NCBI GenBank assembly: GCA_951812925.1
Contig: OX638368.1
Coordinates: forward strand, 125,449,309 to 125,513,308
Reading direction: 5' to 3'
Source: Calliopum simillimum
Lineage: Eukaryota > Arthropoda > Insecta > Diptera > Lauxaniidae
DNA: 64,000 bases
Part shown: piece after piece, positions 1 through 11,481 of the stretch
Position numbering within the stretch: position 1 is the stretch's first letter
How the letters are laid out: each line of letters starts with the position of its first letter
Position numbers and translations under genes: made by a program
The notes under the pieces: generated by a model
Database searches by the model: none
The model's input: the letters and a program-made list of their open reading frames with translations, nothing else
Told to the model about the DNA's origin: nothing

Positions 1-1189
1 TTTTTGAAGAAAAATAAAAACAACAATATTCTCAGTTAGTTTTTAATATGTAGTCCTTTAAAATATCCTTGCAAGCAACCACCAGGATTAAAGTCATTTC
101 CTTGGATTGACTTAAGTATATTTTTTTTTTTTTCATCCTGTAGTGAAGCGCATGAATTGATTCATTACTTTATTTATGAAACTCTTAAACAATTGTATTT
201 TTTATTTTCAACCGTGAACCAAAACTAATTTTATTGCTTAATTTTTATTAATCGTATCTTTTGTGTTTAGAAAAAAAATGCATTAAATATTCATTAAATA
301 AAATTAATTGGAGATTTTATAAAACCGAATTGTCGGCTGGAAAATTTCACATTTTTTAAAATATATGAAACTGTTTTCTTTTATTGTTTTGCTTAGTATT
401 AATTAATATAAAAATTACACAGTTTTTAAAGAATCATTTTGTTATTAATTGTAATTATGCTGTGTTTTAAAAGATAAAGGTTTTTTTTTTAATGTAGCTG
501 CTTGATCCCGTTTTTCCTTTTCCCCGGAGTACCCTTGTACTCGTTTTTCTATGGTGCAATTTGCTAAAATATTTTACAATTGCTTTATTACTCGAAACCA
601 GTTCCTTCCCATTTTTGACGTATCATTTTTTATCATTCGATACTAAGATGTTCTGGGTTTTGCTCTGCTTCTGTCTCACTGTTGGTCCCACCTTGCACAC
701 GTTTTTAAAGTATGGCCTATTCATTCAGCACCTTCTTGACATTGGGGATAAAAGTATAGTTACATATTAAGTTCATAATTTAAGATCATCATTCCAAATA
801 CTTAATATTCACTTCAAGCAGAAATCTACGAAGGTTGGTATTATGCGAGTCAGTGTGCTGCTTGTGAGAGACAATGATTCGCAAACCAAAACCAGCCCAG
901 TAAAAAATCGCTTTTATACAATCTGAGAGTGAAAAATACGAAAGTACTAGAGAGAAATTTTTTGCATATTCGGAGCATTTTCAGTAAGTACATTCAATGC
1001 ACATCTCAAAACGAAAATTTGGGTGATTTTTTTTCATCAAGGACAGCAATGAAATTCCATGATTGATTTATCATAATTTTTTTGTCAAGATTCTCTATTT
1101 TGCTCCTCTGATTAAATCGTGCTCATTAAACCCCACACTCAGCACGGCTCTTTTAAACTCAGCTATATCTCGAGGTTCTTCAATACCCT
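1..1189. other. AT-rich intergenic DNA, no gene seen
   Basis: There are only short open frames and homopolymer T runs. No splice-bounded exon, transposase remnant or structural RNA was recognised here. Confidence 0.5.
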
Positions 1190-1935
1190 ACACTGCAGTA
1201 TTTTTCAAATTTTGCTTGTATGGGAGGTGCCACACCCTCTTGTCCGAATTCACTCAGTTTTTTCTCAGAGTTTGAATTTATAGTTCTGTAGTATTTGAGT
1301 GAAATTTAGTTGGATCATCTCATAAAACTCTTTGAGTATAGCATTTTGAAACTTTTTTTATATGGGAAGTGCCACGCCCACGTGTCCGATTTTACTTAAT
1401 TTTTGTTGAGAGCCTGCATTTATTATTCTTAGTGTCTGAGTCATATTTGGTTTGAATATCTCAAAAAACGCTTTCAGTATAACGTTTTCAAGCTTTTGCT
1501 TATATGGCCCTCTTGTCCGAATTCACCCATTTTTCGCCCAGAGCTTACGCTTACAATTTGTAGTATTTACGTGTATTTTGGTTGCATTATCGTAAAAAAT
1601 ACTCCAAAAGTTGCATTTTAAATATATTTTTTGTATGGGCGGTAGGCGTGTCCGTTGACCGATTTCACTCATTTTCAATCCCCCAAGCTAACTTTTATGA
1701 CGAAGTCTGTACACCAAATTTCATTGAATTATCTTGCTTAGTTTTCCCAAAAAATGTATTTCCACAGACAGCCAGCCAGCCAGCCAGACAGACGGACATG
1801 GCTATATGAATTCAGGAGGTGACGCTGATCAAGAATATATAAGTATACTTTTCTATATCTGCCATGCCTCCTTCTCTGCGTTACAAACGGAAGGACAAAG
1901 TGAATATACCCTTGGTGTAGGGTATAAAAAGATTT
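1190..1935 (+). repeat. Interspersed repeat, copy A, with internal ~150-bp tandem units
   Basis: Three diverged tandem units of about 150 bp (about 1190-1340, 1340-1490, 1490-1625) each run from a phrase like TATGGGAGGTGCCACACCC through TTGTCCGAATTCACTC to a block ending CATTTTGAAACTTTT. They are followed by a (CCAG)n stretch near 1773 and a tail reading GGACAAAGTGAATATACCC. The same tail and units recur in reverse orientation at 9855-10390 and 11101-11420, with a fragment at 2465-2720. No protein is encoded. It is probably a non-autonomous mobile element, but its class could not be decided. Confidence 0.7.
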
Positions 1936-2139
1936 TTTTGTAAAAATAGATGTTAGCGAGCTTATCGATTTTCAGGGTTGAATTTCCGTTACCAAATGAT
2001 CTTCACATTGTTTCTGTATAAAAAAAAAGGTTTGACAAAAATTAACCAAAAACTGAGTATGCAGTTAGAGATATTTTATTTTAAAGAAATTATTTTTTTT
2101 TTTTTTTTTTTTGTTAAAGAAATAAATAATTTTTGTGTT

Positions 2140-3210
2140 TTTTTTAGAAAACTAGCAACAAACAAAAGTAATTTTCAATGCAAATTTCGATGCTAAATCC
2201 GAGTCCGGCCTCAGAATTGCTATATCTCGTATGACTTTCGAGAAATCTTAACCTTAAAGTTTAAATTACATGGATATCCTTTTTTTTCGAATTATTCTAA
2301 CCTGCAAAGGTGAAAAAAGCAAAAACCCACGGTTTTTGGATATTTCAGTTTACGATATTTCGAAGACGAAAAATATTATTGATATAATTTAAACTGAGTT
2401 TTAAAGAAAGAGAAAGAATTTCCTTGTTCCTACTTTAAAAAACTTGATTAACTAGGGTAAGTGTTAGCTCTGAGCAAAAAACTAGGTGAGGACGGGGTAC
2501 CTCCGATATAAGCAATAGCTTCAAAATGCTAAACTTAAAGCGTTTTTTGAGATAATGCAATCAAATTTCACTCAGATACTAAAGACAGTAAATACATGGT
2601 CTAATCAGAAATTTGATTGAATAAGAAAGCGTGGACCCGCCCATACACTTAAAGTTTTAAAATTTATATAGTACAAGCGTTATTAGAGGTAATGCAATCA
2701 AATTTCACACATAATCAAGAGCACAAAGCTAGTACATTATTTAAAATGGTTGCTGTTTTCAATCAGAAGAGCCTATAGATCACCAAAAAAAAATAAAAAA
2801 TTTTGTCTCGAGACAATAAAATTACCTCTTAAATAAACTAATCCACATTTTTGTTCATTATATAAACTATGAAAAACATGAAGTAATGCACAGCTATCCT
2901 TTATCAAAATCTTTATCAAAATAAAGTTTCATGAAAATACCTAATGAAACGGTTCATGGCATCTTATTCCAGCTATTTATAATTTCGAAATCTGTTCCGA
3001 TTGAAATCCTAGCTGAATGTTTTTTAAAATATGGTCGAAAAACGGTACATTTGAAAACAACAAACCAAAACCAAAATAGTCCTTTGCGATATATATGTTG
3101 ATGCTGAATCCAAATACAGGCTCAAAATTGCTCTATTACATATCGTTTTTGAGATTTTCTAACCTAAATGTTCAAAAACACGAGTTTTGGGGTTATATAG
3201 AGGAGGCAAG
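2140..3210. repeat. Fragments of two dispersed repeat families
   Basis: 2465-2720 is a partial reverse-orientation copy of the 1190-1935 family (AGCTCTGAGCAAAAA, then GATAATGCAATCAAATTTCAC). 2140-2340 and 3040-3200 are two copies of a second family. That family is recognisable by a run of AAACAAAACC, then a block like CTGAATCCAAATACAGGCTC and GAGATTTTCTAACC. Further copies lie at about 5885-5975 and 20320-20480. None is coding. Confidence 0.55.
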
Positions 3211-3525
3211 TAATTGTTTTTTTATTTTTTTCTACTAAATTTATCGCTTAGTACTATTCTCCATCTACAAAATAAGTAATGGCTCGGTCTTGTATGATTC
3301 TTTCTTAAATAGTTATGTTTGAGAATATTTGACCTCCTCGTAGTTTTGGGCGCTTGCATGTTTTTAAAAATCAGGTTTTAGAGATCGATACCTCTTACCT
3401 CTTAACACCAATTCAATTATATAAAAACAAACAAAAATACATTTTTATACAATAATTTCTGAAATTTATTTTGTATATTGTAAATGGCATTACTATATCT
3501 TCAGTTTTATTTTCTACGTGTCAAC

Positions 3526-4297
3526 TTAACAATTTTCCAAAGACACTTCCAAGAAACCAAGGACATCAGCAACGACTTTAGTCGTGCATTGTTTGGCATC
3601 ATCTACAGCAAAAATGCTTTGCTTTCTGGTGCGCATCATAACATAATTGGCCATATTAATTTTAGTGGTAATTAGTTCATTAATTTTGCCCAACTGTTGG
3701 ACAAAGCAAGTTGAACTCGCAGCAAAGGTTATGCCTTCTGTATAGCAAATATTCGCCAATTCTATGATATCGTCAGTCGCCGATAGTAGAAACTCTGTGA
3801 ATGGTGTCATTTCTGCCTGAAAACCATTTTGTAGTGTACGAATTTGTTGCGTGCAATTATCCAATTGTTTATCAATACGTTGATACAATTCATCCATTGT
3901 CCAAGTTTGAGAACAATTTGGCCATGTTAACATATTGCTAACTCTTAGCAATGACTCTGACAACTCATTCATGGCAGCTCCGACGACAATTTCAGTGTTA
4001 CCATTTAGCAATGTGAGAATGCGCTCAAATTTCGTATTTATTTGTGAGGTGATTTCATTATTGACCTCAGCTGTATTTTCGGCCATACTTTGTAGTACGC
4101 TGGATATGGGACCAAGAGATGAATCGAAACGAACTGTAGATGTTGCGTGAAATTCGACATTACTATTTTCAACAGAAGTCTAAGAGGATATTTGTACAAT
4201 AAATTGATTTCGAGATGATAATTGAAGGACGAATACTTACTGCGCCAATTGCAAGTTGGAGAAATGCGATAAAATAAATTACTTGTAAGCCACCCAT
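3526..4297 (-). CDS. Secreted TsetseEP-like protein, 2 exons
   Basis: Exon 1 is 4241-4297 and exon 2 is 3526-4179. They are joined in phase 0 across a 61-bp intron (donor GTAAGT, acceptor CTCTTAG), giving about 236 residues. The first 19 residues (MGGLQVIYFIAFLQLAIGA) are a textbook signal peptide, so the product should be secreted. The mature part is helical and polar with six cysteines, in contexts such as WPNCSQTW, LDNCTQQ, NICYTEG, STCFVQQ and a C-terminal ENC. This length, signal peptide and cysteine spacing resemble the TsetseEP/DUF725 family of fly secreted proteins, whose biochemical role is not settled. That assignment is inference from overall look. The start is fixed by the signal peptide exon; the longest single-exon frame begins internally at 4086 and misses it. 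The nearest relative in the window appears to be the gene at 7161-7841. Confidence 0.75.
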
Positions 4298-4299
4298 TG

Positions 4300-4965
4300 T
4301 CAATTATATGAGAAAGAAACTCTTAAATGTTTTGCAAATGATATGGTTCACTGATGAACTGCTGCAAAAATACTAAAACTTTAACACAAGTTCCACGAAT
4401 GACTACTTTCAAAAAAAAGATCTGTAAGTTAGTATCTAAATATTGATAAAATAGCGACAAGACTTTTAAACAAATGGCCAGATAATGATCTACAATGACT
4501 CAAAATACTCATTACTTTAGAATGAATACACATTATTGTAGTATAGTGCTTTTAATTAATTAAAAAATTTTTGGCAATTGCAAAAATTTAAAAAAAAAAT
4601 TATTTAGTCAAAGTTTTTCTTCCATCGAAAATGAAGAGTTGGCTAATCGTCATTTTCTGTGTAAGTTTAGGTATCTTTTTTTGTTTGCTTGTGCGCTCGA
4701 AACCTAGCTAGTAGTTTATTATTCGTTGCAATTCGAGTGCATAAGCATAGTCTTGCATATATAATTTACGTATTTGTGGTTTGCTTGTGCGCTCGAAAAA
4801 GTGTGTGTTTAAATTTTCAATGATAAAGTTTTGCAATGGTGTTGTATTAAAACGATTTTCATATATTGGTCCTCGAGGGTCTGTTCTAAGCGATAAGAAC
4901 TTACTTTTATGTAAAAGATCTTCCTAGGAGGGTTTGAACCCCCGAAAGCCCCCGTGTGCAGTCAT
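4300..4965. other. Upstream flank of the secreted-protein gene, no further gene seen
   Basis: This is AT-rich. A short direct repeat (TTTGCTTGTGCGCTCGAAA) occurs at about 4683 and again at about 4782. No promoter element was decisive. Confidence 0.4.
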
Positions 4966-4967
4966 AA

Positions 4968-5495
4968 CTTTTTTTCATAACAGAATGAATACTCAAGAGT
5001 GTTTTAGAAGTAAAGACTATATTCTTACCAAAATTTTGACGTTCAAAAATTAAAAATTTTTTTTTGGGGATATACATAGGATCTATGTCATGGATAATAT
5101 TCGCATCCCAAAATCGATTTTTTTACGTTTTTCATAGTAAGCGGTCGAAATAACGATTTTTTACTTAAAAGCAAGGCATTTAACGAAAGAATCCTTCAAA
5201 GAATAAGTGTGAATTTTTTAAAAAAAAAAAATTTTTATTTTTTTTAATTTTTTGAAATTTTTTTTATCAAATTTTGAAAAATTATAAAATATCTCAAAAA
5301 GTTCTGAAAAAACTCACACGTATTTTTTGGACAATTTTTAGCATTTTTTGCCTTATTCACTTTTTTCGTTAGATGCCTTCCTTTTGAGTAAGAAAACGTT
5401 AAATATAAAAAAATTTAAAATTTTTGTAAGAACATAGTCTTTATATCTAAAGCACTCTTGGGTGTTCATTTTGTAATGAAAAAAAGTTATAACCA
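4968..5495. repeat. Fold-back (palindromic) element
   Basis: The left arm (from AACTTTTTTTCATAACAGAATGAATACTC, about 4968-5050, then 5130-5215) is repeated in reverse complement at about 5320-5495, ending in GTTCATTTTGTAATGAAAAAAAGTTAT. Arms match imperfectly over more than 150 bp. There is no coding capacity. It is consistent with a miniature inverted-repeat element; the exact ends and target duplication could not be fixed. Confidence 0.6.
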
Positions 5496-5499
5496 AAAA

Positions 5500-6960
5500 A
5501 CATGTTTTTGAACCAAAATGGGCCTTCAGTAGAATTAAAGTGCTTCATTGGTTTTTCTTGCAATGAAAAAAAAAAAAAAAAAAATTATGCAGATATCGTT
5601 TTAAGAGTCCTTCGTGATGAATCTAAATTTCGACCCTATCTAATGTACATACATAGTTTTAAAAAACATCGAAAATTTCGACAAACACCAAAAGAGTCAA
5701 TAAAATTACTAGAACACCAGAGGTATGGAAAAAGTATACACAAATATCGAATCGTATAGAGTCGATTTCATAAGCCTATTCAGCACAACTAAACTCTATT
5801 CAAAATAAGTTTCATGGAAATGCTTATTCCAGCTATTTCACAGTTCCGAACGAAGTCCTAACTGATAGTTTTTTAAAATGAGATCGAAAAACGGTACATT
5901 TGAAAAAATACAAAACTAAAATAGTCATTTTCTATGTATTTGTCGGTGCTGATCCGAATCCAGTCTTGTTAACAATCGAAATATAAATGAAAAAAAAAGA
6001 AGAAATATGTCTAATAGCATCGAAAAACATAAAAAAATATCGAATATCGCCAAAAAAGCCCTATAACGATCAAGAATTTCGAAGATGTATAAGTTGAAAA
6101 GTATCGTTAAGCACTGTCTAAAAAGATCACACAAAAGTATCACACAAGTCGACAAACACCAGAAAAGTCAATTAAAATACAAGAACATCGGTGGTATCGA
6201 AAAGTGTACACAAATATCGAATCGTATAGAATTCGCGGAATTTCAATTCCGGTGAGTCCTAAGATAAAAAAAACAAAAATCCCTTTTTGGAGAACGACAA
6301 GCTCAAATCAAGATACTTTTTATCATACGACTTACTGTTTTCATCAAAAAGCTTTCGAAACTAAAAATTTTTGATATCGCATTGATTCCGGAACATCGAA
6401 AAGTCGAAAATATGGAAAAGTCTACACATGTAGTAGTGCATCAGAAGACATCGAAAAACTTTATATAAGTGGAAAATATCGGAAAGTTCATAAAAATATA
6501 AAATTAACGAATGATTGAAATGAGATAGAAAAAAAAAACATCAAAAAATATCAAAATAGTTCGTTTATAATCAGGAATCATCGAAAAATATCGAGGTAAG
6601 TCGATAAAAGTAAAAAAGTATTGAAAAACATTGAAAATTTCGAAAACAATAGAAATATAAATGGTTAAAAAGAGAAATATTATATATGCCCAACAGCATC
6701 GAAAAAAAAAACAACATATATCGAAAATCGTCGAAAAATTCATACATATACCAATCAAGCACTTTTGAACATGTAAAAGTTGAAAAGTATCATTAATTCT
6801 TCAAAAAGTCCAAAAAGATCTACGCATATAATCTGAAAAATCCTAAAGCATTGAAAAACTCGAGATGTGTCAAATAGTATCGAAAAGGTAGTTTAAATTC
6901 CAACAGAAACGAAAAGTAAGAAAAAGATATTGAAAAAGATTTGAAAGAAAAATTTTGTTT
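5500..6960. repeat. Diverged minisatellite-like AT-rich region (TCGAAAA motifs)
   Basis: The motif CATCGAAAAATATCGAAAA and close variants recur irregularly, mixed with GTCCAAAA and GATAAAAGT blocks. This is the reverse complement of the motif array at 23170-23835, so both belong to one satellite-like family. 6290-6400 also carries a dispersed repeat (TTTTTATCATACGACTTAC) shared with 35430-35530 and 60985-61170. Open frames here are low-complexity and not credible genes. Confidence 0.6.
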
Positions 6961-7160
6961 TCGAAACTTTATTATGAAGGTTTAATATTCCCTTATTAAT
7001 CTATTAAGGAATTTCTATGTATTTCTGTAGTTTGTTCATCAAAGTTTTAAAAAATGTCAATCAAATTTTATCGCAGTTATTCTTACACTGATAATGAAAA
7101 TATCTATGGAAATTTAATTAACTTAATTATTTTATTAATAAAAAATAACTTTTCACATAG

Positions 7161-7841
7161 GTTACCACCATACGAGCTGCCTCTTTGGCACCGTTTAAAC
7201 ACTACTCACATGGGCCACTCCATGAGAGTATTAAATTGCTCATTGCCGAGGAGCAATTCGATGCGGAGCTCATATGCAACGAAACCATGCAAAGTATCAA
7301 TGAAACCACAACAATTTTACTTGAACAACTTGATCAGATACATGGGTATAACGAAGTGATCCTGCATAAAATGGACAAATTCTTACAACTTAGTAAACAA
7401 GAGAGCGTAAGAAAATGTTTCAAACTTAACGAACAGGAGATAGCGCATTTTGATCGAGAATTGGTCTATCAATATGAAGCCTGTTCGCAAGCATTGGAAA
7501 GTATCTTGGATAAGTTAAGCAATGAAACGATCGTCGAAGTGGAATTCATTCAAGGTGCTGCTGGACAAATCGCCGAAATACCCGCTAAATGTAAAGCCAA
7601 CTCGTTGCGCAGTCATAGTGAACAAGCGGGCGTCATCCTTTGTGTGGCCACAAATGTGGGCCAGATTAAACAGCGTCTTTTTGAAACATCTGAGCTATTT
7701 CTGGATTTTCTTGCTGACATTTCATTTGCAAATGAAGAAGATGGCATTGGTGGCAGATCATGTAGAACGTATGCAGACGTGCAAAAGCAATTCGATAGCA
7801 TTTATTCCGAATTGGAAAAGTGTGTTGAGAACTATCCATGA
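7161..7841 (+). CDS. TsetseEP-like secreted protein, 3' exon (5' exon not found)
   Basis: The exon follows an acceptor (TTTTCACATAG, AG at 7159-7160) and reads VTTIRAASLAPFKHYSHGP onward to TGA at 7841, giving about 226 residues. There is no in-frame ATG near the start, so the apparent start at a TTG (7185) is not real. An upstream exon supplying a signal peptide is expected, as in the neighbouring genes at 3526-4297 and 20874-21976. No convincing one was seen in the 150 bp upstream. The product is helical, with seven cysteines (ELICNE, RKCFKL, YEACSQ, AKCKAN, VILCVA, GRSCRT, EKCVEN). This resembles the TsetseEP/DUF725 type. Its orientation is opposite to the 3.5-kb gene. It may be a functional gene with a distant first exon or a duplicate that lost it. 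Confidence 0.6.
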   Translation, partial: VTTIRAASLAPFKHYSHGPLHESIKLLIAEEQFDAELICNETMQSINETTTILLEQLDQIHGYNEVILHKMDKFLQLSKQESVRKCFKLNEQEIAHFDRELVYQYEACSQALESILDKLSNETIVEVEFIQGAAGQIAEIPAKCKANSLRSHSEQAGVILCVATNVGQIKQRLFETSELFLDFLADISFANEEDGIGGRSCRTYADVQKQFDSIYSELEKCVENYP

Positions 7842-8008
7842 ACTTGAAAGTTTAAATACATATTTAAATGTTTCATTTTGCTTATAAAATGTATGTTTTG
7901 AAAAAAAAAAAAAAAAAATATCTGATTTCAAAGAATTTTTATGCGGATAAAATTTATTATTTCGGGAATTAACTCATCTTCTAGGTAATCAATTTTGATT
8001 CTACATAA

Positions 8009-8208
8009 NNNNNNNNNNNNNNNNNNNNNNNNNNNNNNNNNNNNNNNNNNNNNNNNNNNNNNNNNNNNNNNNNNNNNNNNNNNNNNNNNNNNNNNNNNNN
8101 NNNNNNNNNNNNNNNNNNNNNNNNNNNNNNNNNNNNNNNNNNNNNNNNNNNNNNNNNNNNNNNNNNNNNNNNNNNNNNNNNNNNNNNNNNNNNNNNNNNN
8201 NNNNNNNN
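8009..8208. other. Assembly gap (200 N)
   Basis: Exactly 200 undetermined bases. The round length suggests a fixed-size scaffold gap, so the true distance is unknown. Open frames reported across it are meaningless. Confidence 0.98.
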
Positions 8209-8277
8209 CCACAACACGTGACCCACCATTTTCATCTGAAACAGACTCCTTCACCATGAATGGATACTTTTTTACAG

Positions 8278-8581
8278 ATTCATGGAACCATTACATATGC
8301 AACTTAAATATCTGGTAAGTAATATCCTATTACTACATTTTAAATATCATTCCCCATTACCACATTGCCAAGGTTTTTTTCATAATTACCACAAACCTTA
8401 TCAACCCACATCTTCACGATTCATTTTAAAAGCCAACTGATGAGTCCTATGGCAAGGACGAAAAACGTTTATTGGTAGCCAATTTTTCTCCCGATCCTTC
8501 ACGGAATCCATATACCTTTACAGTTACTTTTTAATTTTCTTTCTTTTCACAGTATTCCTACAACAGCACGAAGTACCAAAA
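8278..8581 (+). other. Two microexon-like segments beside the gap
   Basis: 8278-8314 (37 nt) lies between a TTTTTTACAG acceptor and a GGTAAGTAAT donor. 8553-8581 (29 nt) lies between a strong TTCTTTCTTTTCACAG acceptor and a GTAAGTGTT donor. Joined, they stay open (FMEPLHMQLKYL then YSYNSTKYQ). No following exon was found, and such pairs can arise by chance, so this is a candidate only. Confidence 0.2.
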
Positions 8582-9854
8582 GTAAGTGTTACGTTTTCAT
8601 CAATGATCTAAATTTTTTTACATATACCGAATGAAGAAAGTAAAAGTCCACTTATCTTAATCAAGATAAGCCCAACTCATCCTCTATAGCACATCAGACA
8701 CCAACACTTACACATTATACATTAGGAACATCTTATCAAATATGGTATCAAGTAATTTTATAGACGTATGGTATGGTATCAAATATTTTTATAAGACTTA
8801 TATTACATTTATATTATCATTCCAGTTCTCACCCATACCGATTAATCCGTAGCTGTGCATAGATTATTATCATCTTTTTTTCTTGCGTCTCATAGGTAGG
8901 GATATCACATATATCACATAGACCGTGACATCTCTCACAGTTTAATGTTGATGTATACCACTCTCATTAGTGAACCCCATAGTATACTCCCTTCCACCAA
9001 TACCACTTTTTCTATCCTAATAAGGATAACATTTATTACTCACAAATATAAATTAATCTATTCATGTTTCTACATAAACATATAATTTTTCTTAAGATTA
9101 GTGAGAAATTATCCAAAAATAAAAATGACTTATAAATTTGGGACTGAATTCGGTCGTTTTTCACCTAAGAAAAATATCCAAGTCTGGTATTTTTATACAG
9201 AAGATTTTTTCGGGAATTTTTCGTAGGCTTTGGCCATTTCATAAAACTTATATTTGACTTGATAATAAGTATTAAGTATTACTAGAAATACCATTAGTAG
9301 TGTGAACATGTTTTTTTACATTAGTCTTCAACAACTCTCCCGTAATTAACGAAAAACTCGAATGCAAAAAAAAAAAAACATCAAAAACAATCTTACAATC
9401 AGTTGTTTCATATCAGTTTTATCTTTCTTTTTTCTCAAACATTTTTCCATTGCATGAATTGATTTCTTTAAATGATTTTCATGTAATAATACCTCTTAAG
9501 ATGTATACAGTACATATACATGGTGTAAATGATAAGATAACGAGGCTTCTAGGAGGTGATAGAGGAGACCTAGACTAACAAAAAATTGCACCTGGGGGGG
9601 TCTAAAATGTACCCTTGAGAAGTTATAGGAAAGAAACTGATAGTCTGATTTGTTCTACAAAAACAATTTTATTGGATCACCCTTTCGTTTTAGAAAAAAT
9701 TTTTTATGGGAAACTTTTAGCTTATTGTATACGCTTCTAAAAATGTATTTGGGTTGGTATAATTTAGAAAGATTTCGCAAAGTTCTGGAATTTTAAAGTT
9801 GATATTTTGAATTTTTTTTTCTACTCCTTGACTTTGCCAGGCATTTTAGTAAGA
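8582..9854. other. Intergenic DNA, no gene or recognised repeat
   Basis: This is AT-rich with short simple-sequence runs. Nothing coding or structural was recognised. Confidence 0.4.
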
Positions 9855-10390
9855 AAAAAGGGTATATTTACTTTGTCCTTCCGTTTGTAGCGCAGAGAAC
9901 GAGGCGTGACAGGTATAGAGAAGTATATATATTCTTGATCAGCGTCACCTCCTGAGTCGATTTAGCCATTTCCGTCTGTCTGGCTGGCTGGCTATCTGTG
10001 CGTGGAAATAAATTTTTTGGGAAAACTGAGCCTTTGTCGTCAAAGTTAGCTAGAGGTATTGAAAATGAGCGAAATTGGTCAAAGGACACGCCTGTCGCCC
10101 ATACAAGGAATATGTTCAAAACGCCATATTAGGAGCATTATTTGCGATAACATAAGCAAAACACACATAAATGCTAGGGACGGTAAGCTTAAGCTCTGAG
10201 CAAAAGCTAAGCGATTTCTGACTAGAGGGCGTGGCGCCTCCCATATAAGCAAAAGTTTCAAAATGCTATACTGAAAGAGTTTTTTGAGATAATTTCACTC
10301 AAATACTATGGACTCTGAATGCACGCTCTGAGGGCATGGCACCTCCCATATAAGCAAAATTTTAGAAATTCTGCAGTGTAGGGTATTTAA
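9855..10390 (-). repeat. Interspersed repeat, copy B (reverse orientation)
   Basis: This is the reverse complement of the 1190-1935 family. It starts with GGGTATATTTACTTTGTCC, then GCGTCACCTCCTGAGTCG, a (TGGC)n block, and units with GGGCGTGGCGCCTCCCATA. Two or three internal units are present. It is non-coding. Confidence 0.7.
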
Positions 10391-10673
10391 TGTTTGGTCA
10401 GGCCATTTGATTTGAGATCAGAAAAACTACTTTCATGTAAAAAATCTACTTGAGCCTGCAAACGGATTGTTCTTTAAAACAATTTTTTTTTACCTCAGAT
10501 TAAAAAATGTATGTGACAAATGTATGTAGTAACACCGAACTGAATAAAATTTAACAAAAATTCCAAAAAAAAAAGTTATAAAAGGGTAATAGGATGTTTT
10601 TCATGCTAAAACTCAAAAATCTTCAAAACAAAATTGAAAATTTAGAGAATTTTTTTCGTTTTTTGCTCGACAT

Positions 10674-11100
10674 GGGGGGCTTAAATCAAAAAAACATCAT
10701 AAACAAATTCGAACTATTTTTTGTCAAGGAATTTGCTTGAATTTTTTCAGAATTTTTGGACCTGCTATGTGGGCGTAAAGAGCGATTTGGACTTTTTAAC
10801 CCATTCTGTCGCCACGACCCACATACAATTTTTCTGAATTTTACTCTGGAATATTTGTTGGATATCATGCTATCTTGCCTTATGTGTCGCTATGGTGTGC
10901 TCGATCGCATATCGCCAAAAATCGCATTTTTTACCCCAAATTTTTGGTTTTTCCTTTTTTATTCGGCAGGGGGTGCTAAAATTAAAAAAATATCAAACAA
11001 AATCAATTTATTTTCCATCAAAGAATTTGCTAGAATTTTTTCAGAATTTTCGGACCGTGTGGCCGTAATGAGCGATTTAGACTTTTTAACCCATTTTGTA
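10674..11100. repeat. Partial tandem duplication, period about 297 bp
   Basis: 10674-10830 and 10970-11100 share, in order, GGGGG then ATCAAAAAAACATC-like, GAATTTGCTTGAATTTTTTC-like, TCAGAATTTTTGGACC and GAGCGATTTGGACTTTTTAACCC-like blocks. The 158-residue open frame crossing it is a by-product of the repeat and shows no protein character. Confidence 0.6.
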
Positions 11101-11420
11101 AGTATATATAATCTACGTCACCTCCTGAGCCGATATAGCCATGTCCGTCTGTCTGGCAGGCTGTCTGGGTGGCTAGCAGGCTGGTTGTGCGTGGAAATAC
11201 AATTTTTGGGAAAACTGAGCAACATAATTTAATGAAATTTAATATTTTGCCTCCGTCGTTAAAGTTAGCTCGGGGGATTGAAAATCAAAAAATCGCATAA
11301 AAACACTTAGAACATTAATGGCAAAGTCTGAGCAAAAAGTGGCCGAAGTAGGTAAGGTAAGCTCGGAGACGAGGGCGTGGCACTTCCCATACAAGCAATT
11401 TGTTCTTATACTCTCCTAAT
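11101..11420 (-). repeat. Interspersed repeat, copy C (reverse orientation)
   Basis: It has the same order as copy B: CACCTCCTGAGCCGATATAG, CCGTCTGTCTGGC, GAAATACAATTTTTGGG and GGGCGTGGCACTTCCCATA. It is truncated relative to copies A and B. Confidence 0.65.
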
Positions 11421-11481
11421 AGTTACGGAAGAATAAAACAATTTATTTTAATAAAAACTTGTATGTACAAGAATATTGCAT

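Noticed and set aside
3484..3675. Plus-strand frame over the 3' end of the secreted-protein gene
   Set aside because: Shadow of the minus-strand coding exon.
7928..8318. Open frames crossing the N run
   Set aside because: Their middle is the 200-N gap, so continuity is not observed.
10756..11232. 158-residue open frame
   Set aside because: It runs through a non-coding tandem duplication into the dispersed repeat; no domain and atypical composition.
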